From Aureimonas endophytica (lineage in GTDB: Bacteria > Pseudomonadota > Alphaproteobacteria > Rhizobiales > Rhizobiaceae): a stretch of 64,000 nt of DNA. The translations under genes were made by a program, and so were the position numbers. This document shows positions 1 to 7,861 of the stretch, in pieces. Positions within the stretch are counted from its first letter, which is position 1. Each line of letters starts with the position of its first letter. The stretch spans positions 37,306 to 101,305 of the forward strand of contig NZ_BMIQ01000011.1 of NCBI RefSeq assembly GCF_014642635.1. The letters run 5' to 3'. The notes under the pieces were generated by a model. It had not been told where the DNA came from, made no database searches, and saw nothing but the letters and a program-made list of their open reading frames with translations.

Positions 1-1
1 C

Positions 2-523
2 CTGAACCGCCAGCGCGTTTCGGCGCAGATGGGCCATCTCGCCGACATCCTGAAGGACGGGCGGGCCTTCCTGCTCGGGCCGGGCGAGTCCGCCGCCGAT
101 CTGTCCGCCTATCACACGCTCTGGTTCGTGCGCAGCCATGCCGGGGAGGAGGCCGACCGGCTCCTGCCCTTCACGCCGACGATCCTCGCCTGGATGGCGC
201 GCGTCGCCGCGCTCGGCCATGGCGAGCGCGTGCCGCTCGGCGCCGAGGCCGCCCTCGCCCTTGCCCGCGACGCCGAGCCGGAGGCGGTGACGGGCGTCGC
301 CGAGAACGATCCGTCCGGTCTTGCCGCCGGCGACGCCGTCATCATCCGCACCGACGACGCCAACGATCCGATCGCCGGCATCCTCGTCGCGGCCGATGCG
401 CGCGAGATCGTCATCCGGCACGAGAACGCGCGGGTCGGGACCGTGCATGTCCATTTCCCGCGCTTCGGCTACAGCGCGCTGAAGCGCGACGCGGCGCCCG
501 GCGCCACGGCGGCAGCCGCCTGA
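2..523 (+). CDS. Glutathione S-transferase family protein, C-terminal part (5' end outside window)
   Basis: The reading frame is open from base 2, so the gene begins before the window and only its last ~173 residues are seen. The first visible part (GHLADILKDGRAFLLG then SAADLSAYHTLWFVR) looks like the helical C-terminal domain of glutathione transferases. After it comes a separate ~65-residue module (DPSGLAAGDAVIIRTDD to HFPRFGY) that is not part of a classical GST and resembles the C-terminal extension of some alphaproteobacterial GST-family proteins. The stop overlaps the next start as TGATG, so the two genes are probably translationally coupled. Substrate cannot be assigned; the glutathione-binding N-terminal domain is off the window. 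Confidence 0.7.
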   Translation: MNRQRVSAQMGHLADILKDGRAFLLGPGESAADLSAYHTLWFVRSHAGEEADRLLPFTPTILAWMARVAALGHGERVPLGAEAALALARDAEPEAVTGVAENDPSGLAAGDAVIIRTDDANDPIAGILVAADAREIVIRHENARVGTVHVHFPRFGYSALKRDAAPGATAAAA

Positions 524-1119
524 TGCGGATTCTCACCAACACGACCTCGCCCTATGCGCGGATCGCGCGGATCGCGCTCGGCGAGAAGGGCTTCGACCTG
601 TCCGGCACGGAGATCGTCAACCCCTGGGCCGACGATCCGGCGCTTCTGAAGCTGAACAGCGCGGCGCGCGTGCCGACGCTCGCGACGGGCGAGGGCCTGC
701 CGCTGACCGAGAGCCTCCTCATCCTGCTCTGGCTGGAGAAGAAGGTGCCGGAGCCCTCGCTTCTCGCCGGCCCGCTCGACCGGACGATCAGCCTCGCCGG
801 CCGGGCGATGGGCGTCGTCGACGCCATGGCGAACATCGTCACCAACACGATGCAGGTCGATCCGGGTTTCGGCGAGCATCGCGTCGGCCTGCGCCGGCGG
901 CGCACCATTCTCGACGGCTTCCGGGCGCTGGAGGCGGACCCGCCGGCCTATGACGGCGGCACGCCGGACGTCGCGGTGATCGTCACGATCGTGGCGCTCG
1001 ACTATCTGCGCCTGCGCTTTCGCGACGCGCCCTGGGCGCCCGCCCTGCCGCGCCTCGACGCGCTGCGGGCCAAGGTCGCCGAGCGCCCGGCCTTCGAGAC
1101 GACCGCACCCTACATCTGA
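523..1119 (+). CDS. Glutathione S-transferase family protein
   Basis: 198 residues, a normal GST length. The N-terminus (MRILTNTTSPYARIARIAL) matches the thioredoxin-fold glutathione-binding domain, with a Ser/Tyr-type active-site region at TSPYARI and the cis-proline/ESxx region at VPTLATGEGLPLTES. The rest is the all-helical domain. The start overlaps the stop of the upstream GST-fold gene by one base, so the pair is likely one operon. Cytosolic glutathione-dependent conjugation or isomerisation is the family role; no substrate can be inferred. Confidence 0.8.
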   Translation: MRILTNTTSPYARIARIALGEKGFDLSGTEIVNPWADDPALLKLNSAARVPTLATGEGLPLTESLLILLWLEKKVPEPSLLAGPLDRTISLAGRAMGVVDAMANIVTNTMQVDPGFGEHRVGLRRRRTILDGFRALEADPPAYDGGTPDVAVIVTIVALDYLRLRFRDAPWAPALPRLDALRAKVAERPAFETTAPYI

Positions 1120-1145
1120 AGGGGTGCGGGACAATGCCACTTCGC

Positions 1146-1264
1146 CTTCTCCCGAGCCGGGAGAAGGTCCCGGCAGGGGGATGAGGGAAGCGTAGAGCGC
1201 TACCGTTTGCGTCCTACGCCTCCCTCACCCGCCTGCCGGCATCCTCTCCCGATTCGGGAGAGGG
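1146..1264. repeat. Solitary family-B palindromic repeat
   Basis: Left arm begins TTCTCCCGAGCCGGGAGAA. The right arm (CTCCCTCACCCGCCTGCC, then CTCTCCCGATTCGGGAGAG) is its imperfect reverse complement, so the element is an inverted repeat whose tips are themselves small palindromes. The same element occurs in the arrays at 16833-18004 and 63446-64000. It fills the gap between the GST gene and the SnoaL-like gene. Confidence 0.85.
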
Positions 1265-1303
1265 ACGCGGCTTCGACGCCGCTAACAATCTCGGGAGGAC
1301 GAC

Positions 1304-1723
1304 ATGGCGACCGAAAGCGAGAACAAGCAGCTCGCGCGCGACTATTTCGCCGCCTTCATGCGGCGCGACGAGGCCTGGTGGCGGGAGCATATCGCGCCCG
1401 AATTCCGGCGCCACGATCCCGGCCTGCCCTTCGAGGTGCGCGGGCCGGAGGGCGTCAAGCAGCTGGCCGACGCCCTGCATCCCGGCATTCCCGACATGGA
1501 GCTGCCGATCGAGGACGTGATCGCCGAGGGCGAGAAGGTGCTGGTGCGGCTGCGCGTGAAGGGCACGCATGGCGGCGAGTTGATGGGCCTTGCCGCGACC
1601 GGCCGGCCGATCGACATCGGCGTGCTCGACCTCTTCCAGTTCCGCGACGGCAAGCTCGTCGAGCACTGGGCGCTGCTCGACAATCTCGGCCTCCTGAAAC
1701 AGCTCGGAGTGACCGCGATATGA
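1304..1723 (+). CDS. SnoaL-like ester cyclase / NTF2-fold protein
   Basis: 139 residues with the alpha+beta cone fold of the SnoaL/NTF2 superfamily. The N-terminus KQLARDYFAAFMRRDEAWWREHIAPEF, the central GPEGVKQLADALHPGIPDMELPIEDVIAEGEKV and the C-terminal FRDGKLVEHWALLDNLGLLKQLG are typical of the ester-cyclase branch. A GGAGG Shine-Dalgarno sits just upstream of the ATG. The stop overlaps the next start (ATGA), so it is coupled to the SDR gene and may act on the same small ketone, ester or lactone. Family members are often non-enzymatic binding proteins, so catalysis is not certain. Confidence 0.75.
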   Translation: MATESENKQLARDYFAAFMRRDEAWWREHIAPEFRRHDPGLPFEVRGPEGVKQLADALHPGIPDMELPIEDVIAEGEKVLVRLRVKGTHGGELMGLAATGRPIDIGVLDLFQFRDGKLVEHWALLDNLGLLKQLGVTAI

Positions 1724-2475
1724 CCGGGCGGCTCGCCGGCAAGTCGGCACTGGTGACGGGGGGCGCCTCGGGCTTCGGCGCCGCCATCGCCCGGAGTTTC
1801 GCCCGCGAGGGCGCGAAGGTGACGATCCTCGATCTCGACGCGGCGGGCGGGCGCCGCGTCGCGGAGGAGATCGGGGCCTCGGCGGCGAGCCTTGCCGGCG
1901 ACGTCACGCGCCGGGCGGATTTCGACCGCGCGGTCGCCGCCACGGTGGCGCATGGCGGCCGGCTCGACATCCTCGTCAACAATGCCGGCTGGACGCATCG
2001 CAACAAGCCGCTGGACGAGGTGACGGAGGCGGAGTTCGACCGCGTCTACGCGATCAACGTCAAGTCGATCTTCCATTCGATCCAGGCGAGCCTGCCCCAG
2101 TTCGCGGCCCAGGGCGGCGGCGTGGTGGTGAATATCGGCTCGACGGCCGGCATCCGGCCGCGCCCCGGCCTCACCTGGTACAACGGCACGAAGGGCGCGG
2201 TGAACATCCTCAGCCGCTCGCTGGCGGTGGAGCTCGCGCCGCGCCGCATCCGGGTCAATGCCGTCGCCCCGGTGATCGGCGCGACGGCCCTGCTCGAAAG
2301 CTTCATGGGCCTGCCCGACACGCCGGAGAACCGCGCGAAATTCATCGCCACCATCCCGCTCGGCCGCCTGTCGGAGCCCGACGACGTCGCGGGCGCCTGC
2401 CTCTATCTCGCCTCCGACGAGGCCGCCTTCGTCACCGGCGTCGTGCTGGAGGTGGATGGCGGCCGTACCGTCTGA
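1720..2475 (+). CDS. SDR family oxidoreductase (3-ketoacyl-ACP reductase-like)
   Basis: 251 residues, classical short-chain dehydrogenase. Visible motifs are the nucleotide-binding TGGASGFG (residues 13-20), NNAG (87-90), catalytic Ser141 and the Tyr154-x3-Lys158 pair. Asp38 at the end of strand 2 (LDLD) suggests NAD rather than NADP. The ATG overlaps the upstream stop as ATGA, which fixes the start; longer upstream reading frame is the shadow of the previous gene. Substrate is unknown; coupling to a SnoaL-like protein suggests a small-molecule catabolic pair. A regulator of the Lrp type follows. Confidence 0.85.
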   Translation: MTGRLAGKSALVTGGASGFGAAIARSFAREGAKVTILDLDAAGGRRVAEEIGASAASLAGDVTRRADFDRAVAATVAHGGRLDILVNNAGWTHRNKPLDEVTEAEFDRVYAINVKSIFHSIQASLPQFAAQGGGVVVNIGSTAGIRPRPGLTWYNGTKGAVNILSRSLAVELAPRRIRVNAVAPVIGATALLESFMGLPDTPENRAKFIATIPLGRLSEPDDVAGACLYLASDEAAFVTGVVLEVDGGRTV

Positions 2476-2623
2476 GGCGACGACGGGCCAAGGCCCGCGG
2501 CGCCCCGGCTTTTTCGCGGGCGGGCGCTCGCCTTTTCGCGGATTCGGAGGCAACAAGGCACGGGGCGGATGCGAGGGGCCGGGCTTCTCGCCGCCGCCCT
2601 GGATGAGCCCCGAGGATCGCGCC

Positions 2624-3121
2624 ATGTCCCCCTCCCCCCCTCGGCTCGACCGGATCGACATGAAGATCCTGGCCGAGCTGCAAAGCAACGGGCGCATGAC
2701 CAATGTCATGCTGGCCGAGGCCGTCGGCCTGTCGGCCAGCCCCTGCCTGCAGCGGGTGAAGCGGATGGAGCAGGCCGGCTACATCACCGGCTACGGCGCG
2801 CAGATCGCGCTGGCGAAGTTCGGCGAGACGGTCACGGTCTTCACCGAGATCACCCTCAACGGCCATACGCGCGAATATTTCCAGACCTTCGAGGCGGCGC
2901 TGCGCCGCGTCGAGGAGGCGATGGAATGCCACCTGATCAGCGGCGGCTACGACTATCTCGTGAAATTCGTGACGCGCGGCCTGCCGCATTACCAGGAGGT
3001 GATCGAAGCCCTGCTCGACCGCAATATCGGCATCGCAAAATATTTCAGCTACATCGTCCTGCGCACGCCGATCGATAAGGCGCAACTGCCGCTCGGCATC
3101 CTGTTCCGCGACGAGGGCTGA
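2624..3121 (+). CDS. Lrp/AsnC family transcriptional regulator
   Basis: 165 residues from the chosen ATG, matching the usual ~150-165. The N-terminal winged helix-turn-helix (LDRIDMKILAELQSNGRMT, LAEAVGLSASPCLQRVKRME) is canonical AsnC, and the remainder is the ligand-binding RAM/AsnC domain ending ILFRDEG. The frame is open further upstream, but conserved sequence begins only at RLDRID, and this ATG has a GAGGA seven bases before it; ATG 2603 is an alternative. Lrp proteins usually respond to amino acids; its target here may be the SnoaL/SDR pair just upstream, which is inference from position only. Confidence 0.85.
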   Translation: MSPSPPRLDRIDMKILAELQSNGRMTNVMLAEAVGLSASPCLQRVKRMEQAGYITGYGAQIALAKFGETVTVFTEITLNGHTREYFQTFEAALRRVEEAMECHLISGGYDYLVKFVTRGLPHYQEVIEALLDRNIGIAKYFSYIVLRTPIDKAQLPLGILFRDEG

Positions 3122-3167
3122 TATCGGCGCGCTGATGCGCTGATCTCTGGTGATCCCGCTTCAGCTT

Positions 3168-3304
3168 CGTCATCCCGGGCCCGACCCGGGATCCATGCCT
3201 CGACGGAACCGCATGGATAGGGGTGGAGATGCGCGTTCTTCCGCACCGGTCCCGACCTGTTATGACCGACTTGGAATGGATCCCGGCTCAAGGCCGGGAT
3301 GACG
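3168..3304. repeat. Family-C palindromic repeat, copy 1
   Basis: About 137 bp. It opens CGTCATCCCGGGCCCGACCC and closes with GGATCCCGGCTC then AAGGCCGGGATGACG, so the ends are inverted repeats of each other (CGTCATCCCGG / CCGGGATGACG). The interior (AACCGCATGGATAGGGGTGG) is shared with copies at 7681 and 35245. The 296-base gap between the Lrp gene and the polyol dehydrogenase holds essentially only this element. Confidence 0.9.
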
Positions 3305-3417
3305 ATGCGGTGAGGTGAGCGGGCCTCGGCGAAGGCGCGATGGTATGAGGCTCGGGAAGACGGAGGAGGCCGGGCGGCGGCCTCCCCGTTTCGCGGATGG
3401 CACGGGCGCCGAGCGGC

Positions 3418-4191
3418 CTACCAGCAGGTGAAGCCTGCATCCGCCACCACCGTCGTGCCGGTCATCAGGCTGGAGGCGTCGGAGGCGAGGAAATGGACGA
3501 CGGAGGCGATCTCGTCCGGCTTGCCCATGCGGTGCATCGGCGTGTCGCGCAGCCAGACGTCGATCATGCCGTCATTGTCGTGACGGTAGCTCGTCATCTC
3601 GGTCTCGATATAGGTCGGGGCCACCGCGTTCACCCGGACGCCGCGATCCGCCCATTCGGCGGCGAGCGAGGAGGTGAGCTGGTGCACCGCCGCCTTGGCG
3701 GCGTTGTAATAGGTCTGCTTCTGCGGGCGGTTGGAGATGATGCCCGACATCGAGCCGATATTGACGATGGCGCCCCGGCCCGCCTTCAGCATGTGGCGGC
3801 CGAAGGCGCGGTTGCACCAGAAGACGCCGTTATAGTTCACGTCGTTGACGTTCAGCCAGCGCTCGTCCTCCGTATCCTCCGCCGCGACGCCCGAACGGGC
3901 GATGCCGGCATTGGCGACGAGGATGTCGACGCGGCCGTGCCGCGCGACGAGCTCCGCCGCCAGCGCCTCGACCTCGGCCGGCTTCGTCACGTCGAGCGGA
4001 TGAACGCTTGTCCGGTAGCCCTTTTCGGCGAGCGCGGCCTGGCCGCGCGCCCCGATCTCGGGATCGATATCGGCGATGATCACCTCGGCGCCATGTTCGG
4101 CCAGCGCCTCGCAGATGGCGAGGCCGATGCCGCGCCCGCCCCCGGTGACGACGGCGATCCGGCCGTCCAGTCGCATCTTCTCGGCATACAT
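3418..4191 (-). CDS. SDR family polyol dehydrogenase (galactitol/threitol dehydrogenase-like)
   Basis: 257 residues. Motifs: TGGGRGIG (16-23), NAG (94-96), Ser147, Tyr162-x3-Lys166. Asp41 after strand 2 (IIADID) favours NAD. The C-terminal ADAGFTCW is like that of alphaproteobacterial galactitol and related polyol dehydrogenases, so oxidation of a sugar alcohol to a ketose is the likely reaction. It is the last gene of a leftward deoR - aldolase - SDR operon, 32 bases after the aldolase. Exact polyol cannot be told from sequence. ATG Met6 (MRLDGR) is a possible alternative start. Confidence 0.8.
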   Translation of the reverse strand: MYAEKMRLDGRIAVVTGGGRGIGLAICEALAEHGAEVIIADIDPEIGARGQAALAEKGYRTSVHPLDVTKPAEVEALAAELVARHGRVDILVANAGIARSGVAAEDTEDERWLNVNDVNYNGVFWCNRAFGRHMLKAGRGAIVNIGSMSGIISNRPQKQTYYNAAKAAVHQLTSSLAAEWADRGVRVNAVAPTYIETEMTSYRHDNDGMIDVWLRDTPMHRMGKPDEIASVVHFLASDASSLMTGTTVVADAGFTCW

Positions 4192-4223
4192 GCGTGTCGT
4201 CCCTCCCAGAACGGATTGAGGTC

Positions 4224-4901
4224 TCAGGGCGTGATGAACGGGTGCCGGCCGGGCGAGGGAAAGCGGTCGCGCCGCAGTCCGATCAGCCGCTCGACCTGAC
4301 GCGCGTCGAATTCCTGGGCGCCGCCATAGCCGGCGGCGAGATAGACGACCTTCGCGTAGTAATCGAGCGCCTCCATCTTGAACCAGGCCGATTGCAGGTC
4401 GTGGCCGCAGGACAGGGCGCCGTGATTCTCCAGAAGCACGGCATCGTGGCGCTCCAGATAGGGCCGGATCGCGTCCGACAGTTCCTCGGTGGAGGGCAGG
4501 CCGTAGGGCGCCAGCGGCACCTCGCCGAGAAACATCGTCGATTCCGGCATGATCTGCTGCGTGAGCGGCTTGCCGCAGATCGCGTGCACCGTCGCGTAGA
4601 GGGGATGGGCGTGAACGACGGCGCGCACGTCCGGCCGCGCGTCGTAGACGCAGAGATGCATGCGCGTCTCGGTCGAGGGCTTCCAGCGCGAATCCGTCAG
4701 CGGCGCGCCGTCGCGGCCGATATGGCAGATCATGTCTGGCGTCATGAAGCCCTTGGAGACGCCGGTCGGCGTGCAGAGCAGCGTGTCGTCGTCCAGAAGC
4801 ACGCTGATATTGCCGTCATTGGCGGCGCCCATGCCCTTGTCCCAGGCCCGCCGGCCGATATCGCAGATGGCGCGCCGCAGCGCTTCGATCGTGTCGCTCA
4901 T
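4224..4901 (-). CDS. Class II aldolase/adducin family protein (L-fuculose-phosphate aldolase-like)
   Basis: 225 residues, the size of FucA. The zinc site is complete: Glu78 (STETRMH), His97 and His99 (VVHAHP) and His160 (LLENHG). The N-terminal NDGNISVLL and CTPTGVSKG are the phosphate-binding loops of the family. It would cleave a ketose-1-phosphate to DHAP and an aldehyde. Upstream deoR and downstream polyol dehydrogenase suggest a sugar-alcohol pathway: polyol to ketose, ketose phosphorylation, then aldol cleavage. No kinase for the middle step is present nearby. L-ribulose-5-phosphate epimerase-type activity in the same fold cannot be excluded. Confidence 0.8.
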   Translation of the reverse strand: MSDTIEALRRAICDIGRRAWDKGMGAANDGNISVLLDDDTLLCTPTGVSKGFMTPDMICHIGRDGAPLTDSRWKPSTETRMHLCVYDARPDVRAVVHAHPLYATVHAICGKPLTQQIMPESTMFLGEVPLAPYGLPSTEELSDAIRPYLERHDAVLLENHGALSCGHDLQSAWFKMEALDYYAKVVYLAAGYGGAQEFDARQVERLIGLRRDRFPSPGRHPFITP

Positions 4902-4946
4902 GATGTCCGTCCCTGCCCGCGCCGGACCCTCGCAAAAGCACGGTCA

Positions 4947-4966
4947 CAAATCAACAGAAATCCACA
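4947..4966. promoter_or_regulatory. Direct repeats, possible DeoR operator
   Basis: In the 72-base gap between deoR and the aldolase gene, two adjacent 10-mers read on the minus strand TGTGGATTTC and TGTTGATTTG. They are direct repeats one helical turn apart in an unusually AT-rich patch. Repeated TG-rich, AT-rich sites are a common form of DeoR-family operator, so this may control the aldolase and dehydrogenase. Binding is inference. Confidence 0.35.
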
Positions 4967-4973
4967 TATCCCC

Positions 4974-5744
4974 TCACGATGCCACATCGAGCGCGACGCC
5001 GGCATCGTCGAGCGCCGCGCGCCAGCGCTCGTCCGGCAGGCGATCGGTGACGATCCGATCGACGGCGTGAAGCGGAGCGGCGGTGAGGAGCCCCGGCCCG
5101 TCGAACTTGTCGCCGTCGACGAGCAGCACCGTGCGCGCCGCGCTGTCGATGAAGGCGCGCTTCAGCGCCGCGTCCTCGGCATTGGCGACGAGAAGACCGC
5201 CGTCCGGCGACAGGGCCTTCACCGAGATGAAGGCGCGATCGGCGCGGAAGCGGCGGATCGCCTCCACCGCCAGCGGCCCGGCGAAGGTCATCAGTTCGCG
5301 CCGCCATTCGCCGCCGACCGACAGAAGCTGGTGCGGCATCGCATGCGGGTCGGACAGGAGCGCCACCGAATTGGTGACGAGGGTGAGGCCGCGCCGCGCG
5401 CCGAGCGGCCGGACGATCTCGTGCACGGTGGAGGAGGAATCGAGCATGATCGCCTCGCCATCCCGCACCTCCGCCGCGGCGAGCGCCGCGATGCGGCGCT
5501 TGGCGGCGATGTTCAGCACCGAGCGGGCGGGAAAGGGCAGGTCCTCGCCCTGCGGCGGCGGGGCCGGCAGGGCGCCGCCATGGCAGCGGCGGAGCAGCCC
5601 CGCCTCCTCCAGCTTCAGGAGATCGCGCCGCACCGTCTCGCCGGAGACCGCAAGCGCCCGCGCCACCTCCGCCACGAGCACCCGCCCGTCGCGCCGCAGG
5701 TGGTCGAGGATCGTCTGGAAGCGCTCGTCGGGGAGAAGGCTCAC
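4974..5744 (-). CDS. DeoR/GlpR family transcriptional regulator
   Basis: 256 residues. N-terminal DeoR winged helix (ERFQTILDHLRRDGRVLVAEVA, then LAVSGETVRRDLLKLEEAG and the family hallmark RCHGGA) is followed by the DeoRC sugar-phosphate sensor domain (residues ~75-235) with DGEAIMLDSSSTVHEIV and TLVTNSVAL. Family members are usually repressors released by a phosphorylated sugar. It is the first gene of the leftward operon and probably regulates it, with candidate direct repeats just after its stop. It diverges from the VOC gene at 5856. Confidence 0.9.
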   Translation of the reverse strand: MSLLPDERFQTILDHLRRDGRVLVAEVARALAVSGETVRRDLLKLEEAGLLRRCHGGALPAPPPQGEDLPFPARSVLNIAAKRRIAALAAAEVRDGEAIMLDSSSTVHEIVRPLGARRGLTLVTNSVALLSDPHAMPHQLLSVGGEWRRELMTFAGPLAVEAIRRFRADRAFISVKALSPDGGLLVANAEDAALKRAFIDSAARTVLLVDGDKFDGPGLLTAAPLHAVDRIVTDRLPDERWRAALDDAGVALDVAS

Positions 5745-5855
5745 GGCCGGGCGACCTTTCGAAAGAGAGTGCCGGACACGCCTCGCGACTCGCCCGGCAA
5801 TCCGGCTAGAACACGCAAGACGAGCGCGAAGCGACGATCAGCGGAGAGGACGGGC

Positions 5856-6245
5856 ATGCTGCATCACATCGAGATCTATGTCTCGGACCTCGACGCGTCC
5901 CACGCCTTCTGGTCGGCGCTTCTCGCCCGGATCGGCTATGCGGAGACCGGCCGCTGGGCGGAGGGCTTCTCGCTCGCCGCCGGACCCGGTGCCTATCTGA
6001 CCTTCGTGCAGGTCGCCGAGAATCATGCAACGCGGCCCTATCATCGCTGCGGGGTCGGCCTCAACCATCTCGCCTTCCGCGTCGCGGACCGGGCGACCGT
6101 CGATGCGCTCCGCGATCATTGCCAGGCGACCGGCGTCTCCTGCCTCTACGACGACCGCTATCCCTTCGCGAATGGCGGCGACGACTATTACGCGCTCTTC
6201 GTCGAGGACCCGGACCGGATCAAGGTCGAGTTCGTCGCGGCCTGA
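5856..6245 (+). CDS. VOC family protein (glyoxalase/bleomycin resistance fold)
   Basis: 129 residues. The start MLHHIEIYVSDLDAS has a GAGAGGA Shine-Dalgarno; the frame is open far upstream but only as the antisense of deoR. Metal-ligand candidates are His4 (LHHIEI), His in LNHLAFRV and Glu in KVEFV near the C-terminus, in the arrangement of glyoxalase-fold enzymes. DDRYPFANGGDDYYALFVEDPD is the typical last beta-alpha unit. Function could be isomerase, dioxygenase or binding protein; nothing nearby identifies the substrate. Confidence 0.8.
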   Translation: MLHHIEIYVSDLDASHAFWSALLARIGYAETGRWAEGFSLAAGPGAYLTFVQVAENHATRPYHRCGVGLNHLAFRVADRATVDALRDHCQATGVSCLYDDRYPFANGGDDYYALFVEDPDRIKVEFVAA

Positions 6246-6485
6246 CCTCGGCCGCCGTCGCGCCGCCGGCCTCCGGACCAGGAGGCGCCGATGGCGGACG
6301 TTCTGTCGCGAGCTGGTGCCGGGCAGACGGTTCGGCGCTTGCGTCGCCGCCCTCGCATCGGGTCCTGTCATGCGTCTCGCTTCGAACCGGGGCCGTGACC
6401 GATCTATAGCGCGGCGCGCGGCGGCGCGCCCTCCCCCGATGTCAGGGAATGGCGGAGCCGCGCCCGTCCTTCGCCGGTGCCGGTC

Positions 6486-7487
6486 TCAGGCGAAGGCGAT
6501 CCGCGCCGGACGGGCTGCGAGGTAGCGCTCGGCGAGGGTGACGGTGCCTTGCGTATAGGCCGGACCGAGGGCCTTGGCGGTCGGGGTCTCGGCATGCGAG
6601 GCGATCCAGGCGGTGAGCTGCATCCGGCGCAGCATGACGAAGGCGGGCAGCATCGCCGCCTGCGCCTCGGCGAAGGGCGCGACGGCGCGATAGCCCTCCA
6701 GCCAGGCCTCCATCAGCGCCGGCACGATCGGCTCGTGCTCGATGAAGCTGACGGCGGCGGCGAAGTCGTAGCCGAACCAGGAGAAGCCGCAATCGTCGAA
6801 GTCGATCACCGCCATCTCTTCGCCCTCGACCAGAAGATTGGCGGCGCGCAGATCGCAATGGACGAGGCCGAAGCGGTCCTCCGCCTCGCCGAAGGCGGCC
6901 GTTTCCGCTTCGAGACGACGATGCAGGCGCTCCAGCACCGCGCGGCCCGGCGCGTCGAGGCCGAAGGCATCGCGCCAGTCGCCCCAGTAAGCCCTGGACC
7001 CGAGGATCGTCGCGAAGTTCCAGCGCTTGCGGGTGAACCTTTCCGGCCGGGTCCAGCTTTTGGCATGGCGATGCAGGCGGGCGTTGATCGCGCCGAGATG
7101 GCGGAACCAGCGCGGCAGGTCGTCCCCCGCCTCCGGCTCGCGCCCGCCCCGATGCTCGAAGGCGACGACATGGCGCCGCGTGTCGCCGTTCTCGAAGGCG
7201 ACGAGCAGCTTTCCGTCGCGCGTCGGCACCGGGCGAGGCGTCGGGACCACGTCGGCCGCGCGCAAAGCCTCGATCCAGGCAAGCTCCGAGGCGATCTCCG
7301 CTTCGGTGTGATAGTCCGGCCGATGGACGCGCAGGATCAGCCGCCGGTCCGGCTCCTTCAAAAGGAAGGTGGCGTTTTCCGAGACCGTCAGAAGCGAAAG
7401 TGCCGCCGCCGGCCCGAAGCCCCAGAGCGGCAGGAGGCCGCGCAGATCCGCCGCGAGCCGGGCCAGGAAGGCGGCGTCGTAGAGCAT
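6486..7487 (-). CDS. Phosphotransferase, APH / homoserine kinase type II-like (SrkA-like)
   Basis: 333 residues. The protein-kinase-like fold is seen from N-lobe SENATFLLKEPDRRLILRVHR (ATP Lys/Arg region) to the Brenner motif LVHCDLRAANLLV (catalytic Asp) and the metal site AVIDFDDCGFSWFGYDFAAA. The length and WLEGY...FVMLRRMQLTAW helices match the APH-family branch containing stress-response kinase A and homoserine kinase II rather than true aminoglycoside kinases. It stands alone between a 240-base empty gap (6246-6485, where I see nothing) and a family-C repeat. Confidence 0.8.
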   Translation of the reverse strand: MLYDAAFLARLAADLRGLLPLWGFGPAAALSLLTVSENATFLLKEPDRRLILRVHRPDYHTEAEIASELAWIEALRAADVVPTPRPVPTRDGKLLVAFENGDTRRHVVAFEHRGGREPEAGDDLPRWFRHLGAINARLHRHAKSWTRPERFTRKRWNFATILGSRAYWGDWRDAFGLDAPGRAVLERLHRRLEAETAAFGEAEDRFGLVHCDLRAANLLVEGEEMAVIDFDDCGFSWFGYDFAAAVSFIEHEPIVPALMEAWLEGYRAVAPFAEAQAAMLPAFVMLRRMQLTAWIASHAETPTAKALGPAYTQGTVTLAERYLAARPARIAFA

Positions 7488-7680
7488 GGAGAATCCTCGT
7501 CTTCACCGCCGCCGGAGGCGCCGCGCCTCGCCGATCGACTCGGCCGGTGCTCCTAGCAGAGGTCCGGGGACGGCGCGAAGGGGTCGGGCGGCGGCGAAGG
7601 GCGACCGGCCTGGCAGCGTCCGCGAAGGCACTTCGACCACCGCACCTCTGTTATGATCTTTATCGACTGCGTTTCAGCTT

Positions 7681-7819
7681 CGTCGTCCCGGCCTTGAGCC
7701 GGGACCCATGCCGTCCACGAAACCGCAGGGATGAGGTTGGAGACGCGGCCTCCCTCCGCGTCGTTTCCTGCCCGTCGCGACCGGCTTGGAATGGATCCTG
7801 GCTCAAGGCCGGGATGACG
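7681..7819. repeat. Family-C palindromic repeat, copy 2
   Basis: About 139 bp, same element as at 3168 and 35245. It opens CGTCGTCCCGGCCTTGAGCC and ends GGCTCAAGGCCGGGATGACG, so here the two tips are nearly perfect reverse complements. Interior AACCGCAGGGATGAGG and CCCGTCGCGACCGG match copy 3. It occupies most of the 374-base gap 7488-7861 upstream of the kinase and downstream of the GGDEF-EAL gene. Confidence 0.9.
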
Positions 7820-7861
7820 AAGCGGCAGGGCAAGCGGGTCTCCGGAAGGGCGCGAAAGTCT

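Noticed and set aside
4194-5855. Long in-frame opening upstream of the VOC gene
   Set aside because: Antisense to the aldolase and deoR genes; conserved VOC sequence and the ribosome site begin only at 5856.
6246-6485. Gene or repeat in the gap after the VOC gene
   Set aside because: No frame with coding character, no repeat family and no clear hairpin found.
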